Positions 1 through 8,190 of a stretch of DNA of 14,018 nucleotides are shown here, in pieces (position 1 is the first letter of the stretch; every line of letters starts with the position of its first letter). A program made the translations under genes and the position numbers. The stretch covers positions 1 to 14,018 of the forward strand of contig NW_005178392.1 in the NCBI RefSeq assembly GCF_000341285.1, given 5' to 3'. Under the pieces are notes generated by a model, which saw only the letters and a list, made by a program, of their open reading frames with translations, was not told where the DNA came from and did no database searches. Source of the DNA: Galdieria sulphuraria. Lineage: Eukaryota; Rhodophyta; Bangiophyceae; Galdieriales; Galdieriaceae.

Positions 1-463
1 TTGTCACTTCCAAAAGAGGAAGATGAAGTAGTGGTTTGTGACCTTGAAAGTTCACTCCACTAATATTCTTATCAAAACTGGTTGAACCACTTGAACTTAT
101 TGCAACACCATCTTGACTGGAAGACGCACTAGAACCAGCTGCTGTTGAACTCTTACCATTGTTACCTGCTGTAATACCTTTGGCGTCGGCAGAGCCTACA
201 GAAGAAGATATGGATGAACTAGAGGTGCCTTGAGAAGTAGTAGAGCTGGAATCTTCAGAAGCAGCAGAACCATTTCCAGTAGAATCGACTTGGGAGTTGG
301 ATGCGGAGGATTGCTTTCCATCAGTTGAAGAGGAGAATCCTGAAGCTTCTCCATTTCCAGAGGAAAAGGAAGAAGAAAATGTATTTGTATCTGCCATTGC
401 AAAACTAACTGCTAATGCTATTACAAGTATAACAGATAAATATAAACAAAGATATCTCTTCAT
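1..463 (-). CDS. Secreted or cell-surface Ser/Thr-rich protein, N-terminal part (partial, runs off left edge)
   Basis: An ATG at 463 opens a frame of 154 codons with no stop before the window edge. The first 24 residues form a textbook signal peptide: Lys-Arg after Met, a long hydrophobic core (residues 4-20) and an Ala-Met-Ala cleavage site before Asp25. The rest, to about residue 135, is low-complexity Ser/Thr/Gly/Ala with scattered Asp/Glu and at least two N-glycosylation sequons (Asn-Gly-Ser and Asn-Ile-Ser). This suggests a secreted or wall/surface protein, probably heavily O-glycosylated; no enzymatic domain is visible. The last 15 or so codons (1-47) lose the Ser-rich character in this frame, whereas another frame continues it, so an intron boundary, frameshift or sequence error is likely near 47-60. 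No homologue is recognised. The start is the only ATG that precedes the signal peptide. Confidence 0.8.
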   Translation of the reverse strand, partial: MKRYLCLYLSVILVIALAVSFAMADTNTFSSSFSSGNGEASGFSSSTDGKQSSASNSQVDSTGNGSAASEDSSSTTSQGTSSSSISSSVGSADAKGITAGNNGKSSTAAGSSASSSQDGVAISSSGSTSFDKNISGVNFQGHKPLLHLPLLEVT

Positions 464-1124
464 GTTTGTCAAAAAAAATATTGGAGACACAAAAAAGAAG
501 AATAGCAATATACGCTTAAAGTTTCTATTTCATAAAGCTATTTAAAGCATCGATGCTGACGTTTCATTTGATTAGACGTAATCTGGATAATCACAGAATT
601 GTTACTAATTTTGGAAATTCAATGCCGATTGCATCCACTTGGCAGACAAGTAGGCGATGGGTCCCATGACAATTACATGTTTCTAAATGCAGTCACAGCT
701 AAAAGGAGGAAATGCCGAGGTCACCATATTCTCCTATTATTTGCAAAATTTATTGCGATCAGTTGATACTCGAAATATACCTTTTATAGTATCAATAATG
801 AAAGATGGCTATTTAGCAAGAAAAAATTCATACTTCTTATATATTATAGAAACGTTTCTAGTATATCATGACGAAATTTCTATTCAAAAAAAAGTAGTTT
901 ATCCATGTTATAAACTTTGGAATGGCTTTTAGTAAGGTTCAAGTTACTTTTGAATGGACGTTGTACAGAACTTCTTTCTCAAATGATATAATGAGAAACG
1001 CTTTGGTTATATAAAAAAATCGCAACTTGTGTTTGCATAAAAAACTATTCACATTACAATAATTACTGTTTCTCACACTGGATTCTTTTCTTTGCAATTA
1101 CTTGTATGAAACAATGTCCATTTG
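464..1124. other. Intergenic region between the Ser-rich gene and 5S rRNA
   Basis: This is the presumed promoter and 5' UTR side of the minus-strand Ser-rich gene, and the upstream flank of the plus-strand 5S gene. It is AT-rich with several A and T runs. An ATG-started frame at 687-932 (81 codons, plus strand) lies here, but its length is ordinary for chance in such DNA and it shows no recognisable domain, so it is not called as a gene. No RNA gene or clear repeat was found. Confidence 0.5.
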
Positions 1125-1133
1125 TATAAATAG
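1125..1133 (+). promoter_or_regulatory. TATA-like box upstream of 5S rRNA
   Basis: The sequence TATAAATAG begins 30 nt upstream of the inferred 5S 5' end. TATA-like elements near -30 assist Pol III at 5S genes in several eukaryotes. The assignment rests on spacing and sequence only; the same 9-mer also occurs near 6542, so it is not exclusive to 5S. Confidence 0.45.
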
Positions 1134-1154
1134 TATTTAACAACTCTTGCAGAT

Positions 1155-1274
1155 ATGTACGGCCATACTAGTGGCACATGCGCCTGAACCCATTTCGAAT
1201 TCAGAAGCTAAGCGCCCTCAGGCTTGGTTACTACTGAGGTGAGGGATCACTCGGGAACCCCAAGTGCCGTACGT
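1155..1274 (+). rRNA. 5S ribosomal RNA
   Basis: This is a full-length 5S rRNA gene of about 120 nt, encoding the small RNA of the large ribosomal subunit transcribed by Pol III with TFIIIA. The ends pair as helix I (GTACGGC at 1157-1163 with GCCGTAC at 1266-1272, extended by a G-T and an A-T pair). The universal GGCCATACTA follows helix I. Helix III is CTGAA/TTCAG around the CCCATTTCGAA loop. The box A core AAGCTAAGCG starts at 1205, and GGTTACTACTGAGGTGAGGGA fits the intermediate element and box C. Helix IV (GAGGTGA/TCACTC with one bulge) and helix V (CTTGG/CCAAG) can both be drawn. The exact ends are inferred from helix I and the T-run and could be off by one or two bases. Only one copy is seen here, and it is not beside 18S or 28S rDNA. 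Confidence 0.97.
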
Positions 1275-1280
1275 TTTTTT
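1274..1280 (+). terminator. Pol III T-run terminator of 5S rRNA
   Basis: Seven consecutive T residues begin at the last inferred base of 5S rRNA, the standard Pol III termination signal on the non-template strand. Confidence 0.9.
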
Positions 1281-1984
1281 ATACTGCTTTTTAGGATTCT
1301 ATGAAAAGAGAAGCCAAGTGTAAAGAGAAATAGGTGTTTTTAAATTTTTGTTATTATAGAATACAAAAGGAATCAATGTTGGCCAAAGAAACTGATTGTG
1401 AAGAAACGACAACAAAACACATACTTGTCGTTGCAAGTGCAAAAACAAGTTGAGTTTAACCAGCATTTTTCTTTCGAGTTTAGAAATCTTGAGGATTCCA
1501 TAAAGCTTGGTCACAAATTGTGTCCTAACAGTATATTCTCTTTTAATTCTGGTGATAGAGCCTCAAGAAAGAACTAGAATTCAGCAACCAATTCCTTAAC
1601 GACTTTAAGTGAGCTCCTTGGTCGATTTGAGGACCTTTATTCTTGTTGAGTCACATGTCTCTGCTAATCAAACTCTTGTGTTCACTTTTGACTAGCATAA
1701 TAATATTAGATGCAGTGAAAGTTCGCATAGGTTGCCTGTCATAACAGTAGCGCAATTCATCGACAAGGTTGTTGTATTGAGTTGAAAGTGGTGCCCGGAA
1801 CGAAAATTCAAGTATTCCACCGTGCAGAGCAAAGTTGTCTGTCAAAGGTTCTCATTATATCATATCACGTACTACTCGAAGAATCCCTTATAGTCCCGTC
1901 TATGGAAGACTTTTTTGTCAAGGCTGTTCTACAATAGCTGAACAAGGATTCAATCACATTGGCTATCACAAATCTTTGAAACTT
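1281..1984. other. Gene-free tract downstream of 5S rRNA
   Basis: No supported gene. Two minus-strand open frames (about 1299-1514 and 1651-1857) have fairly balanced codons, but neither begins with ATG and neither has a convincing family match. A 23-nt segment at 1449-1471 is a diverged copy of 2856-2878. Possible worn coding remnants cannot be told from chance here. Confidence 0.4.
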
Positions 1985-2098
1985 TTACCACTTACGTCCC
2001 CTTGAGGCAGTTTTACTAGATTTTATAGTTGGCCTTGGACTCTTCTGCTTCTCAATTGTCAAGGCCATTTTTGAATACATTTCCCTCTTCAAATTCAT
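1985..2098 (-). CDS. Short basic ORF, possible first exon of a spliced gene
   Basis: An ATG at 2098 opens 37 codons rich in Lys, Arg and Ser, ending at TAA (1985-1987). The composition is unusual for random AT-rich sequence and would suit the N-terminus of a nuclear or nucleic-acid-binding protein. A consensus donor GTAAGT lies shortly before the stop and is followed 58 nt later by a TTGTTCAG acceptor, so the stop may be intronic. The spliced continuation adds only a few codons before another stop, so a complete product is not seen. An overlapping frame from the ATG at 2129 is acidic and also short. No family is recognised; this could be a remnant or chance. Confidence 0.22.
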   Translation of the reverse strand: MNLKREMYSKMALTIEKQKSPRPTIKSSKTASRGRKW

Positions 2099-2129
2099 CA
2101 GAAGAATCGTTGTTTGCTGTGGCTTTCAT

Positions 2130-2925
2130 ATTGTGATTCAAAACGCATGACGGTCTCAAGAGTGTTGCTATCTAGAATGCATAGGAAGGTTCGAATAAGG
2201 CATTGATCGAGAGAGAATCTTTATTCTTCTATAGTCTTTCTGAACCAACATGTCATTTTTATTCAGTACTGCATTTATTTATTTATAGATAATCTGTCAT
2301 TTTTTTTTATAAACATAACATGGTCCTCATATATATATATGCTGCAACAATATTCTTCCATCCAAATTCTCAACTTTTCAAACATCATTCACGAGACTAT
2401 GATGACTTGCTAACTTTGCAACAAAAAATAAAAACCATTGGATACATTCATAAGAATATGCAGATTCTAAAATTTGAAAGAAAAAGTAAACTTGAGAAGA
2501 TGTCCAAAAAGGAACAGACCACATATACGTCGATTGCACATTACTAGATCATCAAGTATGATGTACTCGGCACTTACTAGAAACAAATAGAAGAAAAATC
2601 GACAAATACTAGCAATAAATAGTGAAAAAACTACAGATTCTAGGTATAATAACGACGAAGTAGTTTCTGGATCATTCCTTGCATAGAAACTACAAACAGA
2701 TCAAGCAAATTGTTAGTCAATGGAATTATGTTCTCAACTTGCTCGTTCAAGTATTCGAAGGATGACCAATTTGCATAACTGACAAGCTTGTGTCTTTACG
2801 TGCCAGCCAAACAACAATGAGTTCGAAGATTGAGTGCACACGTCCTCTCTTTTTAGTTAAACTCAACCAGCGTTTTTCAACACAAAAAACATAGTTTTAT
2901 TCGTCCGTTTTCATGGAAAATATAA
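2130..2925. other. AT-rich gene-free tract
   Basis: No supported gene. It contains poly-T (near 2300), an AT dinucleotide run (2329-2341), and a TTTTATT (2895-2901) that reads as an AATAAA-type polyadenylation signal on the minus strand, about 175 nt past the stop of the large NTPase gene. A plus-strand frame at 2320-2547 (ATG start, 75 codons, Lys-rich end) has no recognisable domain and is not called. Confidence 0.4.
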
Positions 2926-2964
2926 AAGCTTACAAACAGAGATAAGCTTTGTTGTTGTAAGCTT
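2926..2964. repeat. 10-bp perfect inverted repeat (hairpin)
   Basis: AAGCTTACAA at 2926-2935 is the exact reverse complement of TTGTAAGCTT at 2955-2964, separated by 19 nt. It lies about 110 nt beyond the stop of the minus-strand NTPase gene, so it would fall in its 3' UTR or just past it. Its function is unknown; a 10-bp match this close may be chance. Confidence 0.5.
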
Positions 2965-2988
2965 CAATTAGAATAAAAGCACAAAGAA

Positions 2989-3024
2989 CTCCCTCTCTCT
3001 CTCCCCTCTACCACCTTCCACTCT
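2989..3024. repeat. Pyrimidine-rich tract with a short CT microsatellite
   Basis: A run of about five CT dinucleotides sits inside a nearly pure C/T stretch just downstream of the minus-strand NTPase gene. On the gene's strand it reads as a purine-rich GA tract in the presumed 3' UTR. Confidence 0.6.
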
Positions 3025-3074
3025 ATGTTCTAAAAAGAATTGTCCCTCAATAACACAAATTTGAAAGCAGCTGA

Positions 3075-5558
3075 TTATTCTTTCATTTCTGTGTTTTCTT
3101 TCAATAATACTGCAGCTCTTAGAATTTTTTGAATGTATTGCTCTGGTATACCCATCAACTCTAGTGACTTTTTTCGAATCACTTGAGGATTATCTCCAAA
3201 TATACGAGGAAATGTCAAAGCATAACGAGTGGCAACTTCTTCCGGTAGTAACGCAGACTTGCAAAGAAACTCTTTCCAGTCAAAATGTGTATTTATACCA
3301 CTCGATACTTGTTCTCTTCTTGTTTTATCTTTTTCCAGTTGTATAGAACTTTGAAAACCTTCCATTTGCATCCTATTCTCCTCATTTATTCTCCATCCCA
3401 TATGTTGAGCCACTCTTGAAATAACATTTGATTGCTCAGCTTCCAAAGATGAAACATATTCATTGGACATCGACTCAAAGACAGTTTTACACCATACTGA
3501 AAAGTCTTTACTGAACTCTTCTCGGCTTGCTTTCCCAATTTTCCTCAAAATATCGACATTATCTATTCCCAAAAACCGTTCAAGGTTCCTTTGGGAAACA
3601 ATTACCAACTGCAGGCATGATCGACTACTTTCATTCAAAGTTGACCTCGAAGAATGTTCAGTAACCAAATAACTTGCATCTTCAACAATATTATGTTCTT
3701 CAACAGAGAAACCTACAGATCGACCATAACTAGCACAAACTACCACAAACTGAAAACAAAGTTGAACAGATGAAGGAGATCCGTTATTCAAAACGGAAAT
3801 AACTTCCTGGAAAAATTGTTCTGCTTCCTTCTCAATATCTCTCTTCGAAAATTCACTTTTGTGATAAAATTTGAATGAAAATCCAACAACATAACGTGTT
3901 TGTCCATTATGGAATACAACATATGCATCAGGACCACTCGAATTGCCATCTTTTGGAACAAAAATACCACAATGTTGTAAAAATTTTCCATAATGGTCAG
4001 AAAATGAATCAGAGACATCTCTCAAGATGGGTATATCATTAGATTTTGTTGATTCCACAGAATAAGAAACATTGTCCTGCTCAATAAAAGAACCCTGGAA
4101 AATTCCTGGAATAGCAGAATGTACAATAGGCGAGGAATTAGAATGAAGAAAAGTTAATAAGCGAAAACGAAAGATCTTCATAAATACAAAGTCAAAGAAG
4201 ACTCCTTTTGCTGTTGAAGTGTCGGAAATATAACTAAACGGAGATAAAGGAAAGAGTTCAGTAGCCTCACGGAAAAAGCTATAGTTGCTATGAGCTCTCA
4301 ATATAAATTCACAACAACCAATCTTGAATTCGATGCCCATATCAATCCCGTCAGTTCCACAACTTTCAGAATAAAACCCAAAAGTTGCAAGCAAGTCCAT
4401 CAAATAAGTTTTCGTTCCACATAGAGTAATTACAAAGTCAATTGGAAAAATTGTTCCGAGCTGATAATTCAAAAGGACAAATTGATATCGAAGAAGGGTT
4501 GCGGAATCTAGTATCTCCGGAACAATAAACGTTACCGACTCGAGTAGTACCAAGTGAAAGATTCTATCTAATAAGGGTTCCATATTTTCATCGTTGATAA
4601 CAGGTTGAGATAAGTTTGCAACTTTCTCTACTAGGGCTAATAAAGTATTCCTTACAATCAACGGAATACCTCCTGTCTTCTTTTTCAACAATTCTACGAA
4701 TCGATGTCGTAAATCATCGGAGAGCAATAAACAGTCCTTCAAGGACTTTCCATCATAACTTGCCAGCTCAAGATATTTGTTAATATCACGGAGGTTAAAG
4801 GGATTCAACCGCAACATATGGAGGGTGACACTACTGGAGCGAGTATCAGACAGGGGGGCTGAGATTTCAGCAGTTCGCCCAACAATATACAGGATAACTT
4901 TTCCTGTATCAAGCAACTCACCTACAGTTCGAAAAAATTTGCGATACGGGATATAACCTGGATCGGACTCGACGAACTGTTCCTCGCCGAGTTCACTATA
5001 GTATTCAGTGAGATAACTCAACTGGCTAAGTTCGTCTATCATCAAAAATAAATATCGTTTCTGAAATTGTTCGAGAAGATAATCAACAAACAAAAAAACA
5101 CCAAAATGCTTCACCGCTCCGTCCGAGAAATCTACAAGAGCGCCCGCAGCCATACCATTACACTCGGAAGCAGCCAAAACTATATTATACATCAAAGCCT
5201 CTAGAAACCTTGGAAAAGGAGCACGAGAAAAGCTCTCTTCTAATTGAAAGCAAACTGACAAAGTGTTTTCCGCAAAGTGTTTCCAAGAAAAAATCTTCAA
5301 ATCAACTTTTCCCGACGAGCTCTTGTTGAAAACCTCCGTCTCCGTCTGCTCTTCTTCTTCGTCGGCGAATTTTTTTAAAAACTCTAAAAAATTTTCACCA
5401 ACAAAACTCTTGCCAGCCCCAAAGACCTGAGGAGAAAAGCAAGCTCCAGGACGTAAAAGATCCAATTTTCCCCCAACTGAAGAAAACTGGTCGAAATAAG
5501 TTCGAAGAATAGAATAAACATCTTCTTTTCTATCTATCAAAGGTTCGCTAAAACTCAT
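3075..5558 (-). CDS. P-loop NTPase with candidate PD-(D/E)XK nuclease and SAM-like C-terminus (CR-effector/STAND-like)
   Basis: A single-exon frame of 827 codons. The ATG at 5558 is preferred; the in-frame extension to 5576 begins with TTG. Seen in the protein: a Walker A-like FGAGKS at residues 46-51 (first Gly of the classic motif absent); Walker B YLFLMIDE at 169-176; a VILYIVGR strand at 221-228 in sensor-1 position; a Leu-Asn-Pro-Phe segment near 251; and GGIP at 296-299, as in STAND/Crinkler-RHS ATPases. After a helical linker, Pro-Asp (543-544) and Ser-Phe-Lys (561-563) on a predicted strand form a candidate PD-(D/E)XK nuclease core, followed by a hydrophobic strand (602-608). Residues about 759-820 resemble a SAM domain, ending in MGI, then IQKILRA. 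No signal peptide or membrane segment. Inference: an ATP-driven DNA-acting or effector-type protein. The family call is by motif only. Confidence 0.85.
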   Translation of the reverse strand: MSFSEPLIDRKEDVYSILRTYFDQFSSVGGKLDLLRPGACFSPQVFGAGKSFVGENFLEFLKKFADEEEEQTETEVFNKSSSGKVDLKIFSWKHFAENTLSVCFQLEESFSRAPFPRFLEALMYNIVLAASECNGMAAGALVDFSDGAVKHFGVFLFVDYLLEQFQKRYLFLMIDELSQLSYLTEYYSELGEEQFVESDPGYIPYRKFFRTVGELLDTGKVILYIVGRTAEISAPLSDTRSSSVTLHMLRLNPFNLRDINKYLELASYDGKSLKDCLLLSDDLRHRFVELLKKKTGGIPLIVRNTLLALVEKVANLSQPVINDENMEPLLDRIFHLVLLESVTFIVPEILDSATLLRYQFVLLNYQLGTIFPIDFVITLCGTKTYLMDLLATFGFYSESCGTDGIDMGIEFKIGCCEFILRAHSNYSFFREATELFPLSPFSYISDTSTAKGVFFDFVFMKIFRFRLLTFLHSNSSPIVHSAIPGIFQGSFIEQDNVSYSVESTKSNDIPILRDVSDSFSDHYGKFLQHCGIFVPKDGNSSGPDAYVVFHNGQTRYVVGFSFKFYHKSEFSKRDIEKEAEQFFQEVISVLNNGSPSSVQLCFQFVVVCASYGRSVGFSVEEHNIVEDASYLVTEHSSRSTLNESSRSCLQLVIVSQRNLERFLGIDNVDILRKIGKASREEFSKDFSVWCKTVFESMSNEYVSSLEAEQSNVISRVAQHMGWRINEENRMQMEGFQSSIQLEKDKTRREQVSSGINTHFDWKEFLCKSALLPEEVATRYALTFPRIFGDNPQVIRKKSLELMGIPEQYIQKILRAAVLLKENTEMKE

Positions 5559-6202
5559 TTTACACGCCACCGCCAATCCGAAATCAATTCACAACTAATG
5601 AATAGATCAATGACCGAAAAGCTTTCAAAGGAGATGGAAGAGAGTGTATGTTTTATTGTTCGAGCGATTGCTTTATTTGGTTATTGGTAAAACTGATCTC
5701 TTTGACACTTCCAGACTCACAATGACAATAGAGAGAAAGCCGGAATATTTTCTTGCTTGTCATAACTAGAAACTTTCTTTTACAATAGACAGGAAATAGG
5801 TTTCTATGAGTTTTTGTGGTGAATTAGATTGATGGGTACTCTTTCTATGGCTTGTATACTGTAAGAGAGTTTTTCTACTATCTTCCACACTATCTTACAC
5901 GCAAACTCCTATATACAAGTCTAATTAGATACAAGCTTTTTGTAAGTTACAGACGAAATACAGTGGAAAACAGAGAATTGCAATGAATGGGAAGTCTGTT
6001 AGTTTGTAACCGTTCGTAGCAGAGTTTATAAATACAAAAATATCTAAATGAGTTTGGAGAAGAGTATTATGTAGACTGTCATACTGACTTATCATTAAAT
6101 ACAAGCCATTATTGATGTAATAGCTACACAAGTTGTCTATCCTTTGTTCGACTTTAAAAAGTTGTGAATATGTCTTATATAAGGACATCAATAAAGGCTT
6201 CA
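5559..6202. other. Upstream flank of the NTPase gene
   Basis: This is the presumed promoter and 5' UTR of the minus-strand NTPase gene. No TATA box at a convincing distance was found. A minus-strand frame at 5925-6203 (92 codons, no ATG start) overlaps the end of the LRR-like frame by four bases and is hydrophobic and Cys/Tyr-rich. It could be a continuation of that remnant after a frameshift, or chance. Confidence 0.35.
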
Positions 6203-6490
6203 AATGTAGTCACTATAACCGTTCATTTTCCACACATCGATGCTGAAAAAAGAGCAAAAGACTGAGCCAAAAAATTGTTTTACTAAAGAAGAAGCCTTGC
6301 ATACTTGAGTCAAGGTCGAGTAGTGTACCAACTTGAAAGCTTCAACAATTCTCCAACTGAAAGCCACTCCATATTGAAGAACTTTTACCCAACATGACTC
6401 TTGACTGAAAGACGTTGTAGTTCCTAAGTTATCGGTCAAGTGATTGTTGTGGAATGACAATACTTCAAGATTGGATATGGTTTCCTTTGA
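6203..6490 (-). pseudogene. Degenerate leucine-rich-repeat coding remnant (possible)
   Basis: A minus-strand frame of 96 codons between a TAG (6491-6493) and a TGA, without an ATG near its beginning. Its start fits one plant-type LRR closely: ISNLEVLSFHNNHLTDNL has I, L, L, F, N, L and L at the positions of LxxLxxLxLxxNxLxxxI. Two weaker repeats may follow (around VKVLQYGVAFSWRIVEAF, then KLVHYSTL), with lost Asn and irregular spacing. LRR arrays are protein-interaction scaffolds. The sequence upstream, on both sides of the TAG, does not carry on the array. The best reading is a fragment of a decayed LRR gene. The alternative is chance, because AT-rich frames are naturally rich in Leu, Asn and Phe. 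Confidence 0.3.
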
Positions 6491-6625
6491 CTAATTAGAA
6501 ACAATTCTGTTCCACTCTCAAAGTTGTCCTTTGCAATGCAATATAAATAGAACTCCTCTGTAAATAGTAATTTTCTGAAATAGAAAGTTTTTTATCTGAC
6601 TGTCACATGGATAGATTCATTTAAG

Positions 6626-6913
6626 ATGTCTCTTGTACTATCAATAGTCAAACGAAATTTTTTAGATCGAATATCATCTTTGCAACCGGGTTACTTTCCC
6701 TATCTAAGAGTCGGTGAGTTTTCAGTCTAATTCACTAAAACAGAGTTTGGATATATAGTGTTGTTAGTACTTTTGAGATAGAGTTTGAATTGCAAACCAA
6801 AATACTCTTTTTAGTATTTGTTCTTACCTTTGCTATATTTTCTCTTGGATCCAACAAGTTTCATATTTGTAGGAGCCATTCATATGAATTCCAAGGCTAG
6901 AAATGCAGTTTGA
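6626..6913 (+). CDS. Candidate two-exon small gene (43 aa)
   Basis: An ATG at 6626 opens 29 codons plus one base (to 6713) with a basic, amphipathic look that would suit a mitochondrial presequence. It is followed at once by the perfect donor GTGAGT. Splicing to the TTTGTAG acceptor ending at 6872 keeps the frame and gives 13 further residues, ending at TGA (6911-6913), with an A-rich tail behind. A TATAAATAG lies about 80 nt upstream of the ATG. A much shorter 30-nt intron ending at 6743 would instead add a hydrophobic tail. The product is not recognised. GTGAGT occurs by chance several times in a window of this size, so this is weak. Confidence 0.22.
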
Positions 6914-8190
6914 AAAAAACACATAAAAAAGAAAGGAATCTAAACTTTTATCGAATTTCAAGAAGCTAAAACTCTTTTTAAGACCGCAGTGCAGGTTCTC
7001 AAGTTAGAGGAAGCCTCAAGTTTTTGCTGCCACTCCCTTCGTTTGTGTCTAAAACCGAGGAAAACTCTCTTCTATTCAGTTAACAAAAGACAAGAAGGAC
7101 AGTCCAAGTGAAATCTACAAACAACCTTTTTCTGTCTCAGTCTTTGAAAATTATAGTAAAAAGAGTTACTGTTCTTCTTTCAACAGACTAGAAAGACAAC
7201 ATAGCAGACACTTGAAGAATGTTTTGAGATATTCTTTCGGTAACCACTTTACTAAGTATTTGGACAAGAAAGGATATTTTTCATTCTAGTTGTATTCAAC
7301 ATGTATGTAAGTATAGTCTATTCATTTTGAATCATTGCTACAACTCTGCAATATCGCAAAATTGACACCAAAAATAGCCTTCAAATGAAAAGCTTTTAGT
7401 TTTGAAACATGTTCAAAGGTATCTCCAAAATATTTGAAAGATTGCACTAGTGTATTAATCGAATCATTCTCCTGCACACAAGTGCATATTCAATATCCAA
7501 TTTCTGTAAGAGTCAACAACTCCTGTTTCTCCTCTGAAAATACTTGCAGACAATAGTGACATTTGATACTGTGGATTCTGCTAAGAGAAAACTTATTTTC
7601 AAAAAAGTTCAATTCAGTCCAACTGAGTCTATTCTATCGATTCTCTTCTCGTTTTTCATCATAGCATTTAAATCATAGTTGAATTGTCTCTTCCAAGTAG
7701 TCGACTATATAGTTGAGATGTTTTTGAAGGTAAACATGACTGTATAGGTTTAAAGGTTTTCACTGCCTTCTCTTGAACTTTGTAAAAACCACAAATTGTG
7801 AACATATATAAGAAAGCAAACTATATAAAACACAAAGCTGCTTTAGGGCATGGATAACTCCAAGCGAACTCTTATTTCTTCCAGTACGAAGAAAACAAAA
7901 CTTTTAAAAGCTCTGCAAATTCAAGGAAAGATTTGTTTAGCTCCACTCGTCTCCTACTCTTTTTCCACTCTCTCAAACATCAGCTCCTTGAATTGAGTCA
8001 TAATACAAAAGTCATTCGTGTTAGACACTAGGCAGAAAACTCTCGCGAAATATAAACAGATGGATACAATGGTGCAGGCTTCTTTTTAGATATTTGTAAC
8101 AAGAATCAAAGACAACTCAAAGTTTTGTATAAACAAACTGTCTATAAATACAAGAAACGTTCATTTCCATTAGGGACAAGTCAAACATAA
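6914..8190. other. Gene-free tract
   Basis: No supported gene. A plus-strand frame from about 6945 to 7113 is open for some 54 codons without an ATG and without a recognisable domain. The CTCTGCA motif occurs at 7344 and 7911, part of a recurring set that continues to 9932. Confidence 0.4.

Noticed and set aside
297-545. Plus-strand open frame opposite the signal peptide and Ser-rich region
   Set aside because: It is a shadow of the minus-strand secreted protein: antisense of Ser codons reads as Glu/Arg-rich and stays open.
687-932. ATG-started 81-codon plus-strand frame
   Set aside because: The length is within chance expectation for AT-rich DNA, with no recognisable feature and no supporting promoter or splice sites.
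1299-1514. LRR-like reading on the minus strand (LSFLHNQFLWPTLIP)
   Set aside because: Repeat spacing is wrong (about 15 residues), there is no ATG and no supporting flank. It is kept only as a possible remnant.
1651-1857. Minus-strand frame with a TDNF segment and a later YNNLVDELRYCYDRQ segment, faintly like piggyBac-type transposases
   Set aside because: The two segments are only about 20 residues apart, whereas the family has well over 100 between such motifs. There is no ATG, terminal repeat or other catalytic motif.
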